Assembly (NCBI RefSeq): GCF_001428255.1
Contig: NZ_LMRW01000012.1
Span: 174,027 to 238,026, forward strand
Direction: 5' to 3'
Length of the DNA stretch: 64,000 nt
From: Agromyces sp. Soil535
GTDB taxonomy: Bacteria > Actinomycetota > Actinomycetes > Actinomycetales > Microbacteriaceae
Both the position numbers and the translations under genes were made by a program. The notes under the pieces are model-generated. The model was not told where the DNA came from and searched no databases. It saw nothing but the letters and a program-made list of their open reading frames with translations. Below, in pieces: positions 36,149 through 45,440 of the stretch (positions are counted from its first letter, which is position 1; each line of letters begins with the position of its first letter).

Positions 36149-36949
36149 TTGACCAGCCTCCCACGCCTCGTAGCCTTCGACCTGGATGACACCCTCGCGC
36201 CTTCGAAGTCGCCGTTGGATCCTCGCATGTCAGCCCTCCTGATTCGACTCCTTGATGCGACGGCGGTCTGCGTCATCTCGGGAGGCCAGTTCGCCCAGTT
36301 CCGCGGGCAGGTCATCGAGCGACTCGGAGATGCATCACCGAGGCAGCTCGAGCGCCTCCACCTCATGCCGACCTGCGGGACCCAGTACTACCGGTATTCC
36401 GAGGATTCGTGGACGCAGGTCTATGCGCAGAACCTCACAGACGCGGAGCGCGCTGAAGCGCTCGCCGTCGCGGAGCGGGAGGCGAAGGCACTCGGATACT
36501 GGGAGGCCGACACATGGGGCCCCATTCTCGAAGACCGGGCATCGCAGATCACCTTCTCTGCGCTCGGCCAGTCGGCACCCGTCGAAGCGAAGATGGCCTG
36601 GGATCCGAGCGGCGAGAAGAAGAATCGGCTGCGAGACGCGATCCAGGTACATCTGCCGGAGCTCGAGGTGCGATCGGGCGGCTCGACGTCCGTCGATATC
36701 ACGAGACGGGGCATCGACAAGGCGTATGGCATGAAGGCGCTCGCAGACGTCACGGGCGTATCGCTCGACGAGATGCTCTTCATCGGTGATCGCCTCGACG
36801 AGAACGGCAACGACTATCCCGTGAAGACGCTCGGTGTGGAGTGCGTCGCTGTCGAGGGATGGGAACACACTGCCGACGTTCTCATCGAGCTGCTCGGAGG
36901 CGACGGAAGCGACGGAACCACGGGCGACCAGCGACTTCTCGTCGTGTGA
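36149..36949 (+). CDS. HAD-IIB hydrolase (phosphomannomutase/sugar-phosphatase-like)
   Basis: A 266-aa HAD superfamily protein of subclass IIB. The nucleophile motif is VAFDLDDTLAPSKSPLDPRM (D11, D13), motif II is VISGGQFAQF, and motif IV is MLFIGDRLDENGNDYPVKT. The lead-in PLDPRM and the CGTQYY segment resemble eukaryotic-type phosphomannomutases, but members of IIB are also sugar phosphatases, so the reaction is open. It starts with TTG. It sits between the exporter and a GT2 gene; a role in mannose-phosphate supply would fit gmd. Confidence 0.78.
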   Translation: MTSLPRLVAFDLDDTLAPSKSPLDPRMSALLIRLLDATAVCVISGGQFAQFRGQVIERLGDASPRQLERLHLMPTCGTQYYRYSEDSWTQVYAQNLTDAERAEALAVAEREAKALGYWEADTWGPILEDRASQITFSALGQSAPVEAKMAWDPSGEKKNRLRDAIQVHLPELEVRSGGSTSVDITRRGIDKAYGMKALADVTGVSLDEMLFIGDRLDENGNDYPVKTLGVECVAVEGWEHTADVLIELLGGDGSDGTTGDQRLLVV

Positions 36950-37028
36950 GACACGGCAGCTCGATGTCGGCCCGGGTTCCCGCCAGCTCCTTGCATCCCA
37001 TCACCTCCGTGCCGCCCCGGAGGACACC

Positions 37029-37970
37029 ATGAAGCTGTTCGTCCAGGTCCCATGCCTCAACGAGGAGACCACCCTGCCGGCCGTGATCGGCACCATTCCG
37101 ACGACGATTCCCGGGATCGATGAGATCGAGATCCTGATCATCGACGACGGGTCGACTGATCGGACCGTCGACGTCGCTCGCGAGCTCGGGGTCCGGCATT
37201 TCGTGCGGCATACGCGCAACATGGGTCTGGCGCGATCATTCGCCGATGGGATCGACTACGCGTTGATGCACGGCGCAGACATCGTGGTCAACACCGACGG
37301 CGACAATCAATACCCGCAGGATCGCATCGGCGACCTCGTCCAACCTATCCTCCGCGGCGAAGCGGACATCGTGGTCGCGGACCGCCAGACGCAGGCAGTT
37401 GCGCATTTCTCCAGATTCAAGAAGCTCATGCAGCGCTTCGGGAGCTGGATCGTCAACAAGGCCGCCGGCACCGACCTTCCGGATGCCGCGAGCGGATTCC
37501 GGGCGTACTCGAAGCGATCGCTCATCAAGCTGAACGTCATCACCCGATTCAGCTATTGCATGGAGACGATCATCCAGGCGGGCTACAAGCGATTGGCAAT
37601 CACCAGCATCCCGGTCGAGACTAATCCGAAGACGCGCGAGTCACGCCTCTTCAAGAACATCTGGCAGCACATGGTGATGTCTGGCAGCGCCATCGTACGT
37701 GCATACCTCATGTACCGCCCGTACGTGATCTTCGCGGGGCTGGGCACGCTCTTCCTGGTGGGCGGATTGATTCCGTTCACGCGATACCTGATTCTGGTGA
37801 CGACCGGCGTGACCGGGGATCACGTGCAATCGCTGCTGCTCGGTGTCCTGCTGCTGACCGGGGCGCTTCTGTCGTATGCGATCGGGGTCGTCGCGGACCT
37901 CACGCGGATCAATCGTGCGTTGACCGAGGACCAGCTCGAACTCGTGAAGTTGCAGCGTTACGAACGTTGA
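37029..37970 (+). CDS. GT2 glycosyltransferase with two C-terminal membrane helices
   Basis: A 313-aa membrane GT2 of the polyprenyl-phosphate sugar transferase type. The catalytic half has LFVQVPCLNEETTLPAVIGT, ILIIDDGSTDRTVDVA, RNMGLARSFADGIDYAL, VVNTDGDNQYPQDRIGDLV and ASGFRAYSKRSLIKLNV. Two hydrophobic segments (about 230-255 and 265-290) follow, as in ArnC/GtrB-like enzymes. The ATG has GGAGG six bases upstream. It ends convergent with and overlapping (13 bases) the flippase-GT4 fusion gene. The donor sugar is unknown. Confidence 0.87.
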   Translation: MKLFVQVPCLNEETTLPAVIGTIPTTIPGIDEIEILIIDDGSTDRTVDVARELGVRHFVRHTRNMGLARSFADGIDYALMHGADIVVNTDGDNQYPQDRIGDLVQPILRGEADIVVADRQTQAVAHFSRFKKLMQRFGSWIVNKAAGTDLPDAASGFRAYSKRSLIKLNVITRFSYCMETIIQAGYKRLAITSIPVETNPKTRESRLFKNIWQHMVMSGSAIVRAYLMYRPYVIFAGLGTLFLVGGLIPFTRYLILVTTGVTGDHVQSLLLGVLLLTGALLSYAIGVVADLTRINRALTEDQLELVKLQRYER

Positions 37971-40030
37971 CGAGGCCTGTCGCCACTGCGAGCATCGTCG
38001 GCGGCCGCGCGCAGGTTCTCGAGAAGCTGGGATGCCATCGCCTCAACCGAGTACTGCTCGCGAGCGGCCCGCTGGTAGGCGCTCGCTCGCCTCAGCCGAT
38101 CCGGGTCGGCTGCGCACTTCTCGATCTGTTCGACCCACGCAGCCGCGTCACCGCTCGGTACCAAGATCCCCGTGACGCCATCCCGCACGGCGTCCGCGAG
38201 GCCCTCGCGGTTCGCGGCGAGGGTGAGGAGCCCCGCCTGACTTGACTCGGTGACGACCAGACCGAACCCTTCGACGTCCCCATCGACCGCGATATTCGGC
38301 TGGACGTAGAGGTCCACCCCATGCAGCAGCTCTCGCCGTTGCTCTTCGCTCAGCCGACCGAGCAGACGCACGCGGTCCGCCACTCCGGACGAGCGGATGG
38401 AGTCCTCGATCTGCGTTCGCTCCGGGCCATCCCCGCCGATGAGGTAGACGTAACGATCCGCCAGGACGGGGAGGACTTCCTCGACCAGCCATCGAACGCC
38501 CTTGCGTTTCACGAGCCGTCCCGTTGTGAGCAGCGCGATATCACCTGGCTCGATCCCGTAGCGTGCCTCGATGCGCCGGCGCGCCTCCTGCCGCGAATAC
38601 GGCAGATCGTCCTCCGGCGTCAAGCCGAGGACGACGACGTGTACGCGTTCGGGCGCGATCCCGAGAGCGAGAACCTCAGCACGCGTGGCTGCGCTGATGG
38701 CGATGATGCGTGGCGCACGTCGCAAGGCCGGGTGCACGATCATGCGGTACAACGGGTGGGTGTAGGTGACGTCGAGCCCCATCACCATCGGGACAGCCGT
38801 GATATTGAAAGCACGAGGTATCCAGCCGAGTATCGACCATGTCAAGGCGTCACCGAAGAGGATGACCTTCTCGTCACGGTGCAGACAGCGAATCAACAGC
38901 CTGATCGACGCTACCGGAAACCACCAGACGAGGTGGAGGTTGCTCTTGCCGAGCGCGATGAGATGGGTGCGCCCGTCGGCTCGCTGAAGGGCACGATACG
39001 TATTGCTTGCGAGCGTTTCCATCCCGCCGACCGATGGAGGGTATTTCCGCGTGACGAACACGGGTGACGCCCCGGGTTCGGGTGCTGGACGTCGGAGTGG
39101 CCGGCCGCCGATCGTGTACACGAGTACCGCGACGTCACCGAGCGTCATCATGATTCGATCGACGACCACGACGGCGAGCACCGACGCGGCGGGCATGAAG
39201 GTCCCCAGTGTGAGCCCGAGGACGACTTCGCGGACGCCTGCTCCCGCGGGTGCGATGATCGCCAGGAATCCGCATACCCACGCGATCGCGTAGCTCGCAA
39301 CGGAGATGAGGAACTCGAAGGCGGAGATGTCTTGTATCGCCAGGACGAGAAACGCGAGGCCGAAGCCGAGGAGACCCCAGCTGATCGTCGACCACACGAT
39401 CGCCCACGCGAACGGACCGGTCCTCAGCGGAGGAATGGGCTCGTGACGGAGCAGCCGAAAGGCAATGGCGATGAGTCGATTCAGAACGGGGGGAGCCAGG
39501 ACGATCACGCCGCACGTGAGCAGGAGCAAAGGTGCCCACCAATAGCGTTCGCGCACCGACGGCACGAGGAAGAGCGCTCCCGTCGAGTAGACGGCGCCAA
39601 CTGTCACCCCGACGAGCAGCGCGATCGTCATCGAGGCCACGCTGATTCGTGGAGGCAGGCCCACGGCCTTGCCTCGCTGCGCGCTCACCACGATCGGCCA
39701 GATTCCTCCCGGAACGTACTTCGACAGCTGAGAGACGAAGAAGACGCGCGATGCGTCGCGGTACCCGAGGCGAACGCCGAGGGCACGGACCACCCCGCGC
39801 CACGACAACATGTTGACCGACAGTCCGGCGAAGATGCAGACGGCCGCAGCGAGCACGAACCACGGATTCATCTGCTGCATCGCAGCCAGGAACGCCGCCC
39901 AGTTACTGACGACGGTCCACGTGAGGAGCGTTATCGTCAGAACGCCGACGATGATCTGGAGCCAGGCGCGGACTCTCGCACCTCGCCCGCTCCGCGCTGT
40001 CGGGTGCTCCCCAGTTGAGTCGCTCGTCAT
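37958..40030 (-). CDS. Fusion: flippase-like (LPG_synthase_TM) domain plus GT4
   Basis: A 690-aa two-part protein. Residues about 25-310 are a UPF0104/lysylphosphatidylglycerol-synthase-type membrane domain with about eight helices (VFFVSQLSKYVPGGIWPIV is its hallmark, and IIAPAGAGVREVVLGLTLG another). The rest is a GT4 enzyme: PVFVTRKYPPSVGGMETLAS, VPMVMGLDVTYTHPLYRMIV, LLTTGRLVKRKGVRWLVEEV, YLIGGDGPERTQIEDSI and VEGFGLVVTESSQAG (E-x7-E). It may synthesise a glycolipid and move it across the membrane. The ATG overlaps the stop of the upstream GT4 gene. Confidence 0.88.
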   Translation of the reverse strand: MTSDSTGEHPTARSGRGARVRAWLQIIVGVLTITLLTWTVVSNWAAFLAAMQQMNPWFVLAAAVCIFAGLSVNMLSWRGVVRALGVRLGYRDASRVFFVSQLSKYVPGGIWPIVVSAQRGKAVGLPPRISVASMTIALLVGVTVGAVYSTGALFLVPSVRERYWWAPLLLLTCGVIVLAPPVLNRLIAIAFRLLRHEPIPPLRTGPFAWAIVWSTISWGLLGFGLAFLVLAIQDISAFEFLISVASYAIAWVCGFLAIIAPAGAGVREVVLGLTLGTFMPAASVLAVVVVDRIMMTLGDVAVLVYTIGGRPLRRPAPEPGASPVFVTRKYPPSVGGMETLASNTYRALQRADGRTHLIALGKSNLHLVWWFPVASIRLLIRCLHRDEKVILFGDALTWSILGWIPRAFNITAVPMVMGLDVTYTHPLYRMIVHPALRRAPRIIAISAATRAEVLALGIAPERVHVVVLGLTPEDDLPYSRQEARRRIEARYGIEPGDIALLTTGRLVKRKGVRWLVEEVLPVLADRYVYLIGGDGPERTQIEDSIRSSGVADRVRLLGRLSEEQRRELLHGVDLYVQPNIAVDGDVEGFGLVVTESSQAGLLTLAANREGLADAVRDGVTGILVPSGDAAAWVEQIEKCAADPDRLRRASAYQRAAREQYSVEAMASQLLENLRAAADDARSGDRPRQRS

Positions 40031-41472
40031 GCTCCTCTTACCAAGTAGTCATACACCTCAGCGGCGTACTCGTCCCACGTCTTGGTGCGCGCGGTGCGCG
40101 CTGCACGACGCAACTCGGCGAGCAGGGCACCGTCGGTGAGCAGGGACCGCATTGCGGCTCTGATCTGATCGTCGTCTCGCGGATCGACGAGGAGGCAACC
40201 GCCGGAATCGTCGGCGATCTCCTTCATGCTGCCGTAGTTGGACGTGATCACGGGCGTGCCATGTGCGAGCGACTCCGCAATGGGAAGACCGAATCCCTCA
40301 TTGAGGGACGGGAACATGGTGAACGCAGCCCGTTCATACGCCTTGGACAGCTCCGCGTCTCCGACCGCAGACAGCACGGTGATCGGTCGTTCGAGACGCT
40401 TCAAGTCCTCGACCGTCTGCTCGAACTCCCCACTCGCCCATGAACTTCCGCCGATGAAGCACAATTCGAACTCGAGGCCGGAATCCCACAGCCCTCGAGC
40501 CGCGTCCAACACGGCGAGGTGGTTCTTTCGAGGTTCGTGGCTTCCGACCACCAGCACTGAGGCGCGCTCGGTGGAATCCTCGAGGATCTCCGGCGCCGTC
40601 ACTGATGCCGTTTGGCCGATCATTTCGGCGGCGAGCGGTATCGCGACGATCTCGGGGCCGATGCGGCCCGAGCCACTGAGCATCTGACGCCAGCCCTCGT
40701 ACTCGATCGCCGCTGCGCGCGAGATCGCCGCAACTCGCTCCGCATGGGCGAGCGTATCCAGATACCTCGGAAAGTTGGCGATTATGCCCGCGTGCGAGGT
40801 CTCGCTCGACGTCACCGGGACGAGATCATAGCCGATCGCAGCGACGGCGATCCCGGAGTGTTCGGCGATGGAGCGGTGCAGCAGGACCCGCCACGGCTCC
40901 GCGGCCAACTCCGGGATGACGAACCGCCCACCGAGAGGCACGACGATCGTGTGCGGCTCGGTATCCGCGATCGACGCATCGACGTGTCGTCCACGCAGCT
41001 GGTCGAGCTCTACCGCCGTGAGCAGGCGAAGTGAACGGTGATCGTGTGTCCAAGCGACTGGCAGAACCTCCGCGTGGCTCGTCCATCTCCCCACCGTCTC
41101 ACGAACGACTCGCTGGATTCCCGTCGTTCGGTTCGTCTGCGAGGTGTCGTGAACGTCGATCATCACCGCCCCGCGAATGAAGAGCACATCCCCCGTCGGG
41201 CCGAACATCGTCGCCGCTCGATCGTATTCGATACGGTCCAGGCTGACGGCGGCACCATTCAGACGCACCTCACGAACGAGTCCCACGACCTCGGCGGCCG
41301 TGGGGACCTGAGCGGTCAGTGCCGCCAACACCTCCCACGATCGGGCAGTGTCGACGTGGGAATCAAGAGCCCGAGCGACCTTGTCGATCGGCGTCGACGT
41401 GTCACTTGAGTCGAGCCCCCAATAGTCCAGGAGTTGTCGTAGGCCGTGCGCGTGCCATCCGTCATTCCGCAA
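40027..41472 (-). CDS. Two-part GT4 glycosyltransferase (TGIQRV family)
   Basis: The TTG at 41472 (481 aa) is preferred: GGAGG lies six bases upstream and it overlaps the previous gene by 11 bases, whereas a longer frame runs 122 bases into that gene. The N-terminal part has VLAALTAQVPTAAEVVGLVR, then VMIDVHDTSQTNRTTGIQRV. The GT4 half has VLVVGSHEPRKNHLAVLDAA, LCFIGGSSWASGEFEQ and NEGFGLPIAESLAHGTPVIT. Paralogous to the enzymes at 31.2-34.3 kb and 41.5-43.2 kb. Specificity is not predictable. Confidence 0.85.
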   Translation of the reverse strand: MRNDGWHAHGLRQLLDYWGLDSSDTSTPIDKVARALDSHVDTARSWEVLAALTAQVPTAAEVVGLVREVRLNGAAVSLDRIEYDRAATMFGPTGDVLFIRGAVMIDVHDTSQTNRTTGIQRVVRETVGRWTSHAEVLPVAWTHDHRSLRLLTAVELDQLRGRHVDASIADTEPHTIVVPLGGRFVIPELAAEPWRVLLHRSIAEHSGIAVAAIGYDLVPVTSSETSHAGIIANFPRYLDTLAHAERVAAISRAAAIEYEGWRQMLSGSGRIGPEIVAIPLAAEMIGQTASVTAPEILEDSTERASVLVVGSHEPRKNHLAVLDAARGLWDSGLEFELCFIGGSSWASGEFEQTVEDLKRLERPITVLSAVGDAELSKAYERAAFTMFPSLNEGFGLPIAESLAHGTPVITSNYGSMKEIADDSGGCLLVDPRDDDQIRAAMRSLLTDGALLAELRRAARTARTKTWDEYAAEVYDYLVRGA

Positions 41473-43174
41473 CTGAAGCCTCCGAGCTGATGGCGAGGCG
41501 CCAGAGGTCGCGTGCGAAGTCGTCCCACGTCGTGTCGATGCGTGTGGCGATCTCCTTCCGAAGCCCGACGATGAGCTCGTCATCCGTGATCATCGCGCGC
41601 ATTGCATCACGAATGGCGTCGTCATCGCGGGGATTGACGAGCACGCAGCCTCCGGCCGCGGCGATCTCGGCAGTGCTTCCATACTCGGTCGTGAGGACCG
41701 GGGTACCGGCCGCGAGCGATTCGGCGACGGGAAGCCCGAACCCTTCGTGGAGCGAAAGGAACACGCTGCAGCGAGCGGAGGCGTAGGCCGCTGCGAGTGC
41801 CTCGTCGGAAACGCTGTTGCGAATGTCGATTCGCCGTCCGATGCGGCGAAGGGCGACCACCGCATCGTGGACGTCCGTGTAGTCGTCAGGGCCACGACCG
41901 CCCACGAGCATGAGCGAGAATTCGAGACCCTCACGCCAGAGCCGTTCGGCGGCATATACGATCGCGAAATGGTTCTTACGGGGCTCGTGACTGCCGACGG
42001 CGAGGACGAGCCGCTCCGACGAGGTCGGATCCCATTGCACCGCCGGTTCTGAGGACTGCGCTTCTTCGCTCGGGATCGCCTGCACCGGAAGGAGGAGGTG
42101 CTCGATCGACGGGCCGCGCAGCCCCTGTGCCGCAAGCGCCCGCTTAAAGCCTGCGAACTCCTGCTCCGCGGACGCGGAGATGGCGACGACCTTGTCGACG
42201 TGACGGAGCACATTCAAGTACGCGGCGTGATTGATCGAGTCGGCCGCCGAGACGAGCGACGCCGATGAGATCGGGATCGTGTCGTAACCCACAGCGACCG
42301 TCCGGTTGCCGGATCGATGCGCCAACGCCGAGATGACCGACGACTGGATCGAATTGGGTACCTCGAGGAGCACGACCGTCGTGTTCCAGGGGACGACGAC
42401 CTCGGCATGCGGATCCGCCCACGTTTCGGACCGCTCGTCATACATCTGTGATCGCCAGGAGTGGACACGTGCGCCCTCATCGGCATCGAGGTCACGGAAG
42501 GCGCTGTCGCCGTGCATGGCCACGAAGGTGACTCCCTCGGCATTCCAACGCCGAGCCACCTCGCGAGTGACCCGTTGAACGCCGGAGTTGAAACCATGAC
42601 GTGCGACGAAGTCCACCACAACGATCGGCTTCTCCGTTTCCACGCGCAGCGCGCGGAGTTGCGAGTGCCACTCGATCGCCGTTCTACCGCAGAGGTCGAG
42701 CACCCCGTCCATGAAGCCGGGCTGACCCTGCCGGCGCAACAGCCGAGTGAATGATGCGAGACGCGGCGGGTCGGGCATCGCACCCGCGGCTCCGATGAAC
42801 AGCAACCACGCGAGCCGGTCGTCGTCGCCATCGCTTGCGGCGGCGCACAAGTCGTTGAAAAGCTGCTCAGTGGTTGCTGCGACCCCAGCCGCCCGGCCGA
42901 GGATGTGAGGCGCGACCACTCGGAGTCGTGAGTCGAGGCTGGCTGCAGCCGACCCAGGCGGGTGAATCGTGCCGTGGCTTCCATTGCCGAGCAGGCGTGC
43001 CCGGCGCGCGAAGCTGGCTGCATGGCGTATCGGGGCGGCAACGCGCCAACTCACTGATTCGCGGAGGTTCTCGAGATCCGAGATCGCACCTTCGCGCGTG
43101 GTGAAGAAGGACTCCCACCTCGTGATATCCAGCGTGTCGGGCGCGAGTCGCGGTTCCCGCCAGATGGATCTCAT
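41462..43174 (-). CDS. Two-part GT4 glycosyltransferase with fused SWR module
   Basis: A 570-aa member of the TGIQRV family. An N-terminal segment (about 25-65) carries a short coiled coil and LRESVSWRVAAPIRHAASFA, the module encoded separately at 30907-31230. Next come a helical part (LAWLLFIGAAGAMPDPPRLA), VVVDFVARHGFNSGVQRVTR (TG changed to SG), VVVPWNTTVVLLEV, and the GT4 half with VLAVGSHEPRKNHFAIVYAA and HEGFGLPVAESLAAGTPVLT. It is the first gene of a minus-strand operon of three overlapping genes ending at 37958. Confidence 0.87.
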   Translation of the reverse strand: MRSIWREPRLAPDTLDITRWESFFTTREGAISDLENLRESVSWRVAAPIRHAASFARRARLLGNGSHGTIHPPGSAAASLDSRLRVVAPHILGRAAGVAATTEQLFNDLCAAASDGDDDRLAWLLFIGAAGAMPDPPRLASFTRLLRRQGQPGFMDGVLDLCGRTAIEWHSQLRALRVETEKPIVVVDFVARHGFNSGVQRVTREVARRWNAEGVTFVAMHGDSAFRDLDADEGARVHSWRSQMYDERSETWADPHAEVVVPWNTTVVLLEVPNSIQSSVISALAHRSGNRTVAVGYDTIPISSASLVSAADSINHAAYLNVLRHVDKVVAISASAEQEFAGFKRALAAQGLRGPSIEHLLLPVQAIPSEEAQSSEPAVQWDPTSSERLVLAVGSHEPRKNHFAIVYAAERLWREGLEFSLMLVGGRGPDDYTDVHDAVVALRRIGRRIDIRNSVSDEALAAAYASARCSVFLSLHEGFGLPVAESLAAGTPVLTTEYGSTAEIAAAGGCVLVNPRDDDAIRDAMRAMITDDELIVGLRKEIATRIDTTWDDFARDLWRLAISSEASVAE

Positions 43175-43316
43175 GTAGTGTCGTCTCTTTCAGTTTGTGG
43201 CGGGTGGGCGCGCGATACGCAGAACTACAGACTACCGTCGACCAACGCTCGGCCGTTCAGCCCCTGGCCGCCGCCGGTCGCCGACAGCCGAATCACGGCG
43301 CGGGTCGGCATCAGGC

Positions 43317-43322
43317 TATGAT
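43317..43322 (+). promoter_or_regulatory. -10 box (leaderless)
   Basis: TATGAT ends six bases before the GTG at 43329. Confidence 0.6.
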
Positions 43323-43328
43323 CGGCCG

Positions 43329-45440
43329 GTGCAATCGCCTCCTCCTGCCCCCGCGCTCGAGCCCTCCGCTGCCAGGCGTGAGGCTGCCGGCATGCACGGC
43401 GCTCAGCAGGCACGCGGCGACAGCAGCGCAACGCCGGCGCTGGCGCGAATGCTGACCGCCGCGCCGGACGCGATCGCACTCCCGCTGTTCTGGCTCTGCC
43501 TCACCGTGACGGTCACCATCATCTTCCGCAGCTTCACGCCATGGCTCGTGATTCCGTTGACCGTCGCGGGAAGCGCGTTGACATGGCGATGGCGGCCGAC
43601 CGCATTCAGCTCGCGGTTCGGATGGCACTCGGCACTCGCCGCACTCATCATCGTCATCGCGTGGCTCGCGGTCAACCTCCCGTACGCCTCGCGATGGATC
43701 GACGTCACACGCGACCCCGGGTTCCTCACCCTCGAAGGAATCTGGCTGTCGGATCATGCCGACCCGGCGCTGCCGATCGGCACGGCCGCCGACGTCGCGG
43801 CGGCCGTCCCCGACGCACGGGTCTCATCCCTCGCGTACTTCCCCCAGGATGGCGCGCTTCACGCGCAGGGAGCCAAACTCGTCCCGGGTCTCGTGGCGAT
43901 CGGTGGTTGGATCGGCGGCACCGAGGGTGTCCTGGTGGGGAATCTCCTCATCGGCGCAGTCGCCCTGGTGCTCTTCTACGGCTTCGCTCGACGCATGATC
44001 GGGCCGGTCTGGAGTCTGCCCGCCCTGATCGCGCTGGCGTCCTCGATGCCGATGGTGGCGTTCAGTCGAAGCATCTATACCGAGCCCTTGGTCGTCGGCG
44101 TCACGTTCGCGGGACTGACGTTCCTGTGGATCGCCATCAAGTCCCGCATGTGGTACCACTACCTTGCGGGTGGCGCGCTGGTCGGCGCAGGCGGATTGGC
44201 GCGCATCGACGGCGTCGCCATCGTCATCGGCGTCGTGCTGGGACTCGCCGTCATCATGTTCGTCGAGACCGACGACACGGCTCGGCGAAGGAACCGCCTG
44301 AACTACATCATCTGTGTCGGTGCCGCGTTCGTGGTGACCGCGGTCGGCGTGGTGGACCTGGTGCTGAACAGTCCGGGATACCTCCAAGACCTCAGCGGCG
44401 AGTTCGGCCTCCTCACGAGCGCCGCGGTCATCTCAGCCCTCTTGGGCCTCCTGCTCACGTTCGGGCGTCCCTGGCGCGGGGTTCGGAAGGCGCTGATCCG
44501 ATGGCGGGTCCCGTTGAGCTGGGTGGCTTTCGCTGGGGTGCTGGTGATCGCCGCCGTGCTGCTGAGCCGGCCCCTGTGGTACGTGGGACATGGCAACGCT
44601 CCCATCGATCTCGTCGGCGGCCTGCAAGCGTTGAGCGGACTGCCGGTGGACCCGACCCGAAGTTACGACGAACTCTCCCTGACCTGGGTCGCCATGTACA
44701 TGAGCTGGGCGACGGTCGTCGCCGCACTCGTGGGTGTGGCGGTGGCGCTGCGCCGGTCGATCCTCCGGCGCGATGCCCGACTGTTCCTCGTACTGGCGGT
44801 CGTGGCCGCCCCGTCGCTCCTCTACCTGCTCAGGGTGAGCATCACGCCTGATCAGATCTGGGCGATGCGGAGGTTCCTTCCAGTCACGATTCCGGGGCTC
44901 ATCCTCATCGCCCTCTACCTCCTGCTGGTGGTGACGAACTGGCTGAGCGCGCGGAGCACCATCTGGAGGACGGGTGGGCGAATCGTCGCAGGAGGTCTGG
45001 CACTCTCAGTGGTGGTGTTCCCCTTCCTCACCTGGGGGCACATGTTCACGGCCATCGAGCATGGTGGCCGATTGGGTGAGGCGGAGAGCATATGCCGTGC
45101 GGTCGACGAGCGCCCGGTGGTCTACGTGCAGTCGAAGAACTACTTCTACCTGCCGACGCTGAAGACGATGTGCGGAGTCGACGTGGTCAACTTCGACGAT
45201 GAGCCGACACGACGAGAACTCCGTGAGGTTCGCGCCGCGTGGGGCGCCCAGGACGTCGTCGTGGTCACGTTCGACGAGGAAGTGGTGCCCTGGGCCGACA
45301 CTCCGGCTCCGTATCGCACGACGAGCATCGAGACATGGCCGACGATGTTGAATCAGCGTCCGTACGAGCCCGCGACGTCGGTGTCCCGTGTCTGGCTCGG
45401 CACGATCGACGAGGCCGGCTCCGTGCAGCCGATCCGCTAG
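43329..45440 (+). CDS. Large membrane glycosyltransferase (GT-C-like)
   Basis: A 703-aa polytopic membrane protein with about 12 to 14 helices. A short Pro/Ala-rich cytosolic N-terminus precedes TM1; a large first loop contains WIDVTRDPGFLTLEGIWLSD and HADPALP, in the position of the GT-C acidic motif. A GRLGEAESICRAV region starts a soluble C-terminal domain (about 590-703) with a Cys pair. The family is not recognised beyond the GT-C-like plan. The start is GTG 43329 behind a TATGAT box; the frame is open upstream without a site. The last base lies inside a shared CTAG with a convergent small ORF. Confidence 0.72.
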   Translation: MQSPPPAPALEPSAARREAAGMHGAQQARGDSSATPALARMLTAAPDAIALPLFWLCLTVTVTIIFRSFTPWLVIPLTVAGSALTWRWRPTAFSSRFGWHSALAALIIVIAWLAVNLPYASRWIDVTRDPGFLTLEGIWLSDHADPALPIGTAADVAAAVPDARVSSLAYFPQDGALHAQGAKLVPGLVAIGGWIGGTEGVLVGNLLIGAVALVLFYGFARRMIGPVWSLPALIALASSMPMVAFSRSIYTEPLVVGVTFAGLTFLWIAIKSRMWYHYLAGGALVGAGGLARIDGVAIVIGVVLGLAVIMFVETDDTARRRNRLNYIICVGAAFVVTAVGVVDLVLNSPGYLQDLSGEFGLLTSAAVISALLGLLLTFGRPWRGVRKALIRWRVPLSWVAFAGVLVIAAVLLSRPLWYVGHGNAPIDLVGGLQALSGLPVDPTRSYDELSLTWVAMYMSWATVVAALVGVAVALRRSILRRDARLFLVLAVVAAPSLLYLLRVSITPDQIWAMRRFLPVTIPGLILIALYLLLVVTNWLSARSTIWRTGGRIVAGGLALSVVVFPFLTWGHMFTAIEHGGRLGEAESICRAVDERPVVYVQSKNYFYLPTLKTMCGVDVVNFDDEPTRRELREVRAAWGAQDVVVVTFDEEVVPWADTPAPYRTTSIETWPTMLNQRPYEPATSVSRVWLGTIDEAGSVQPIR

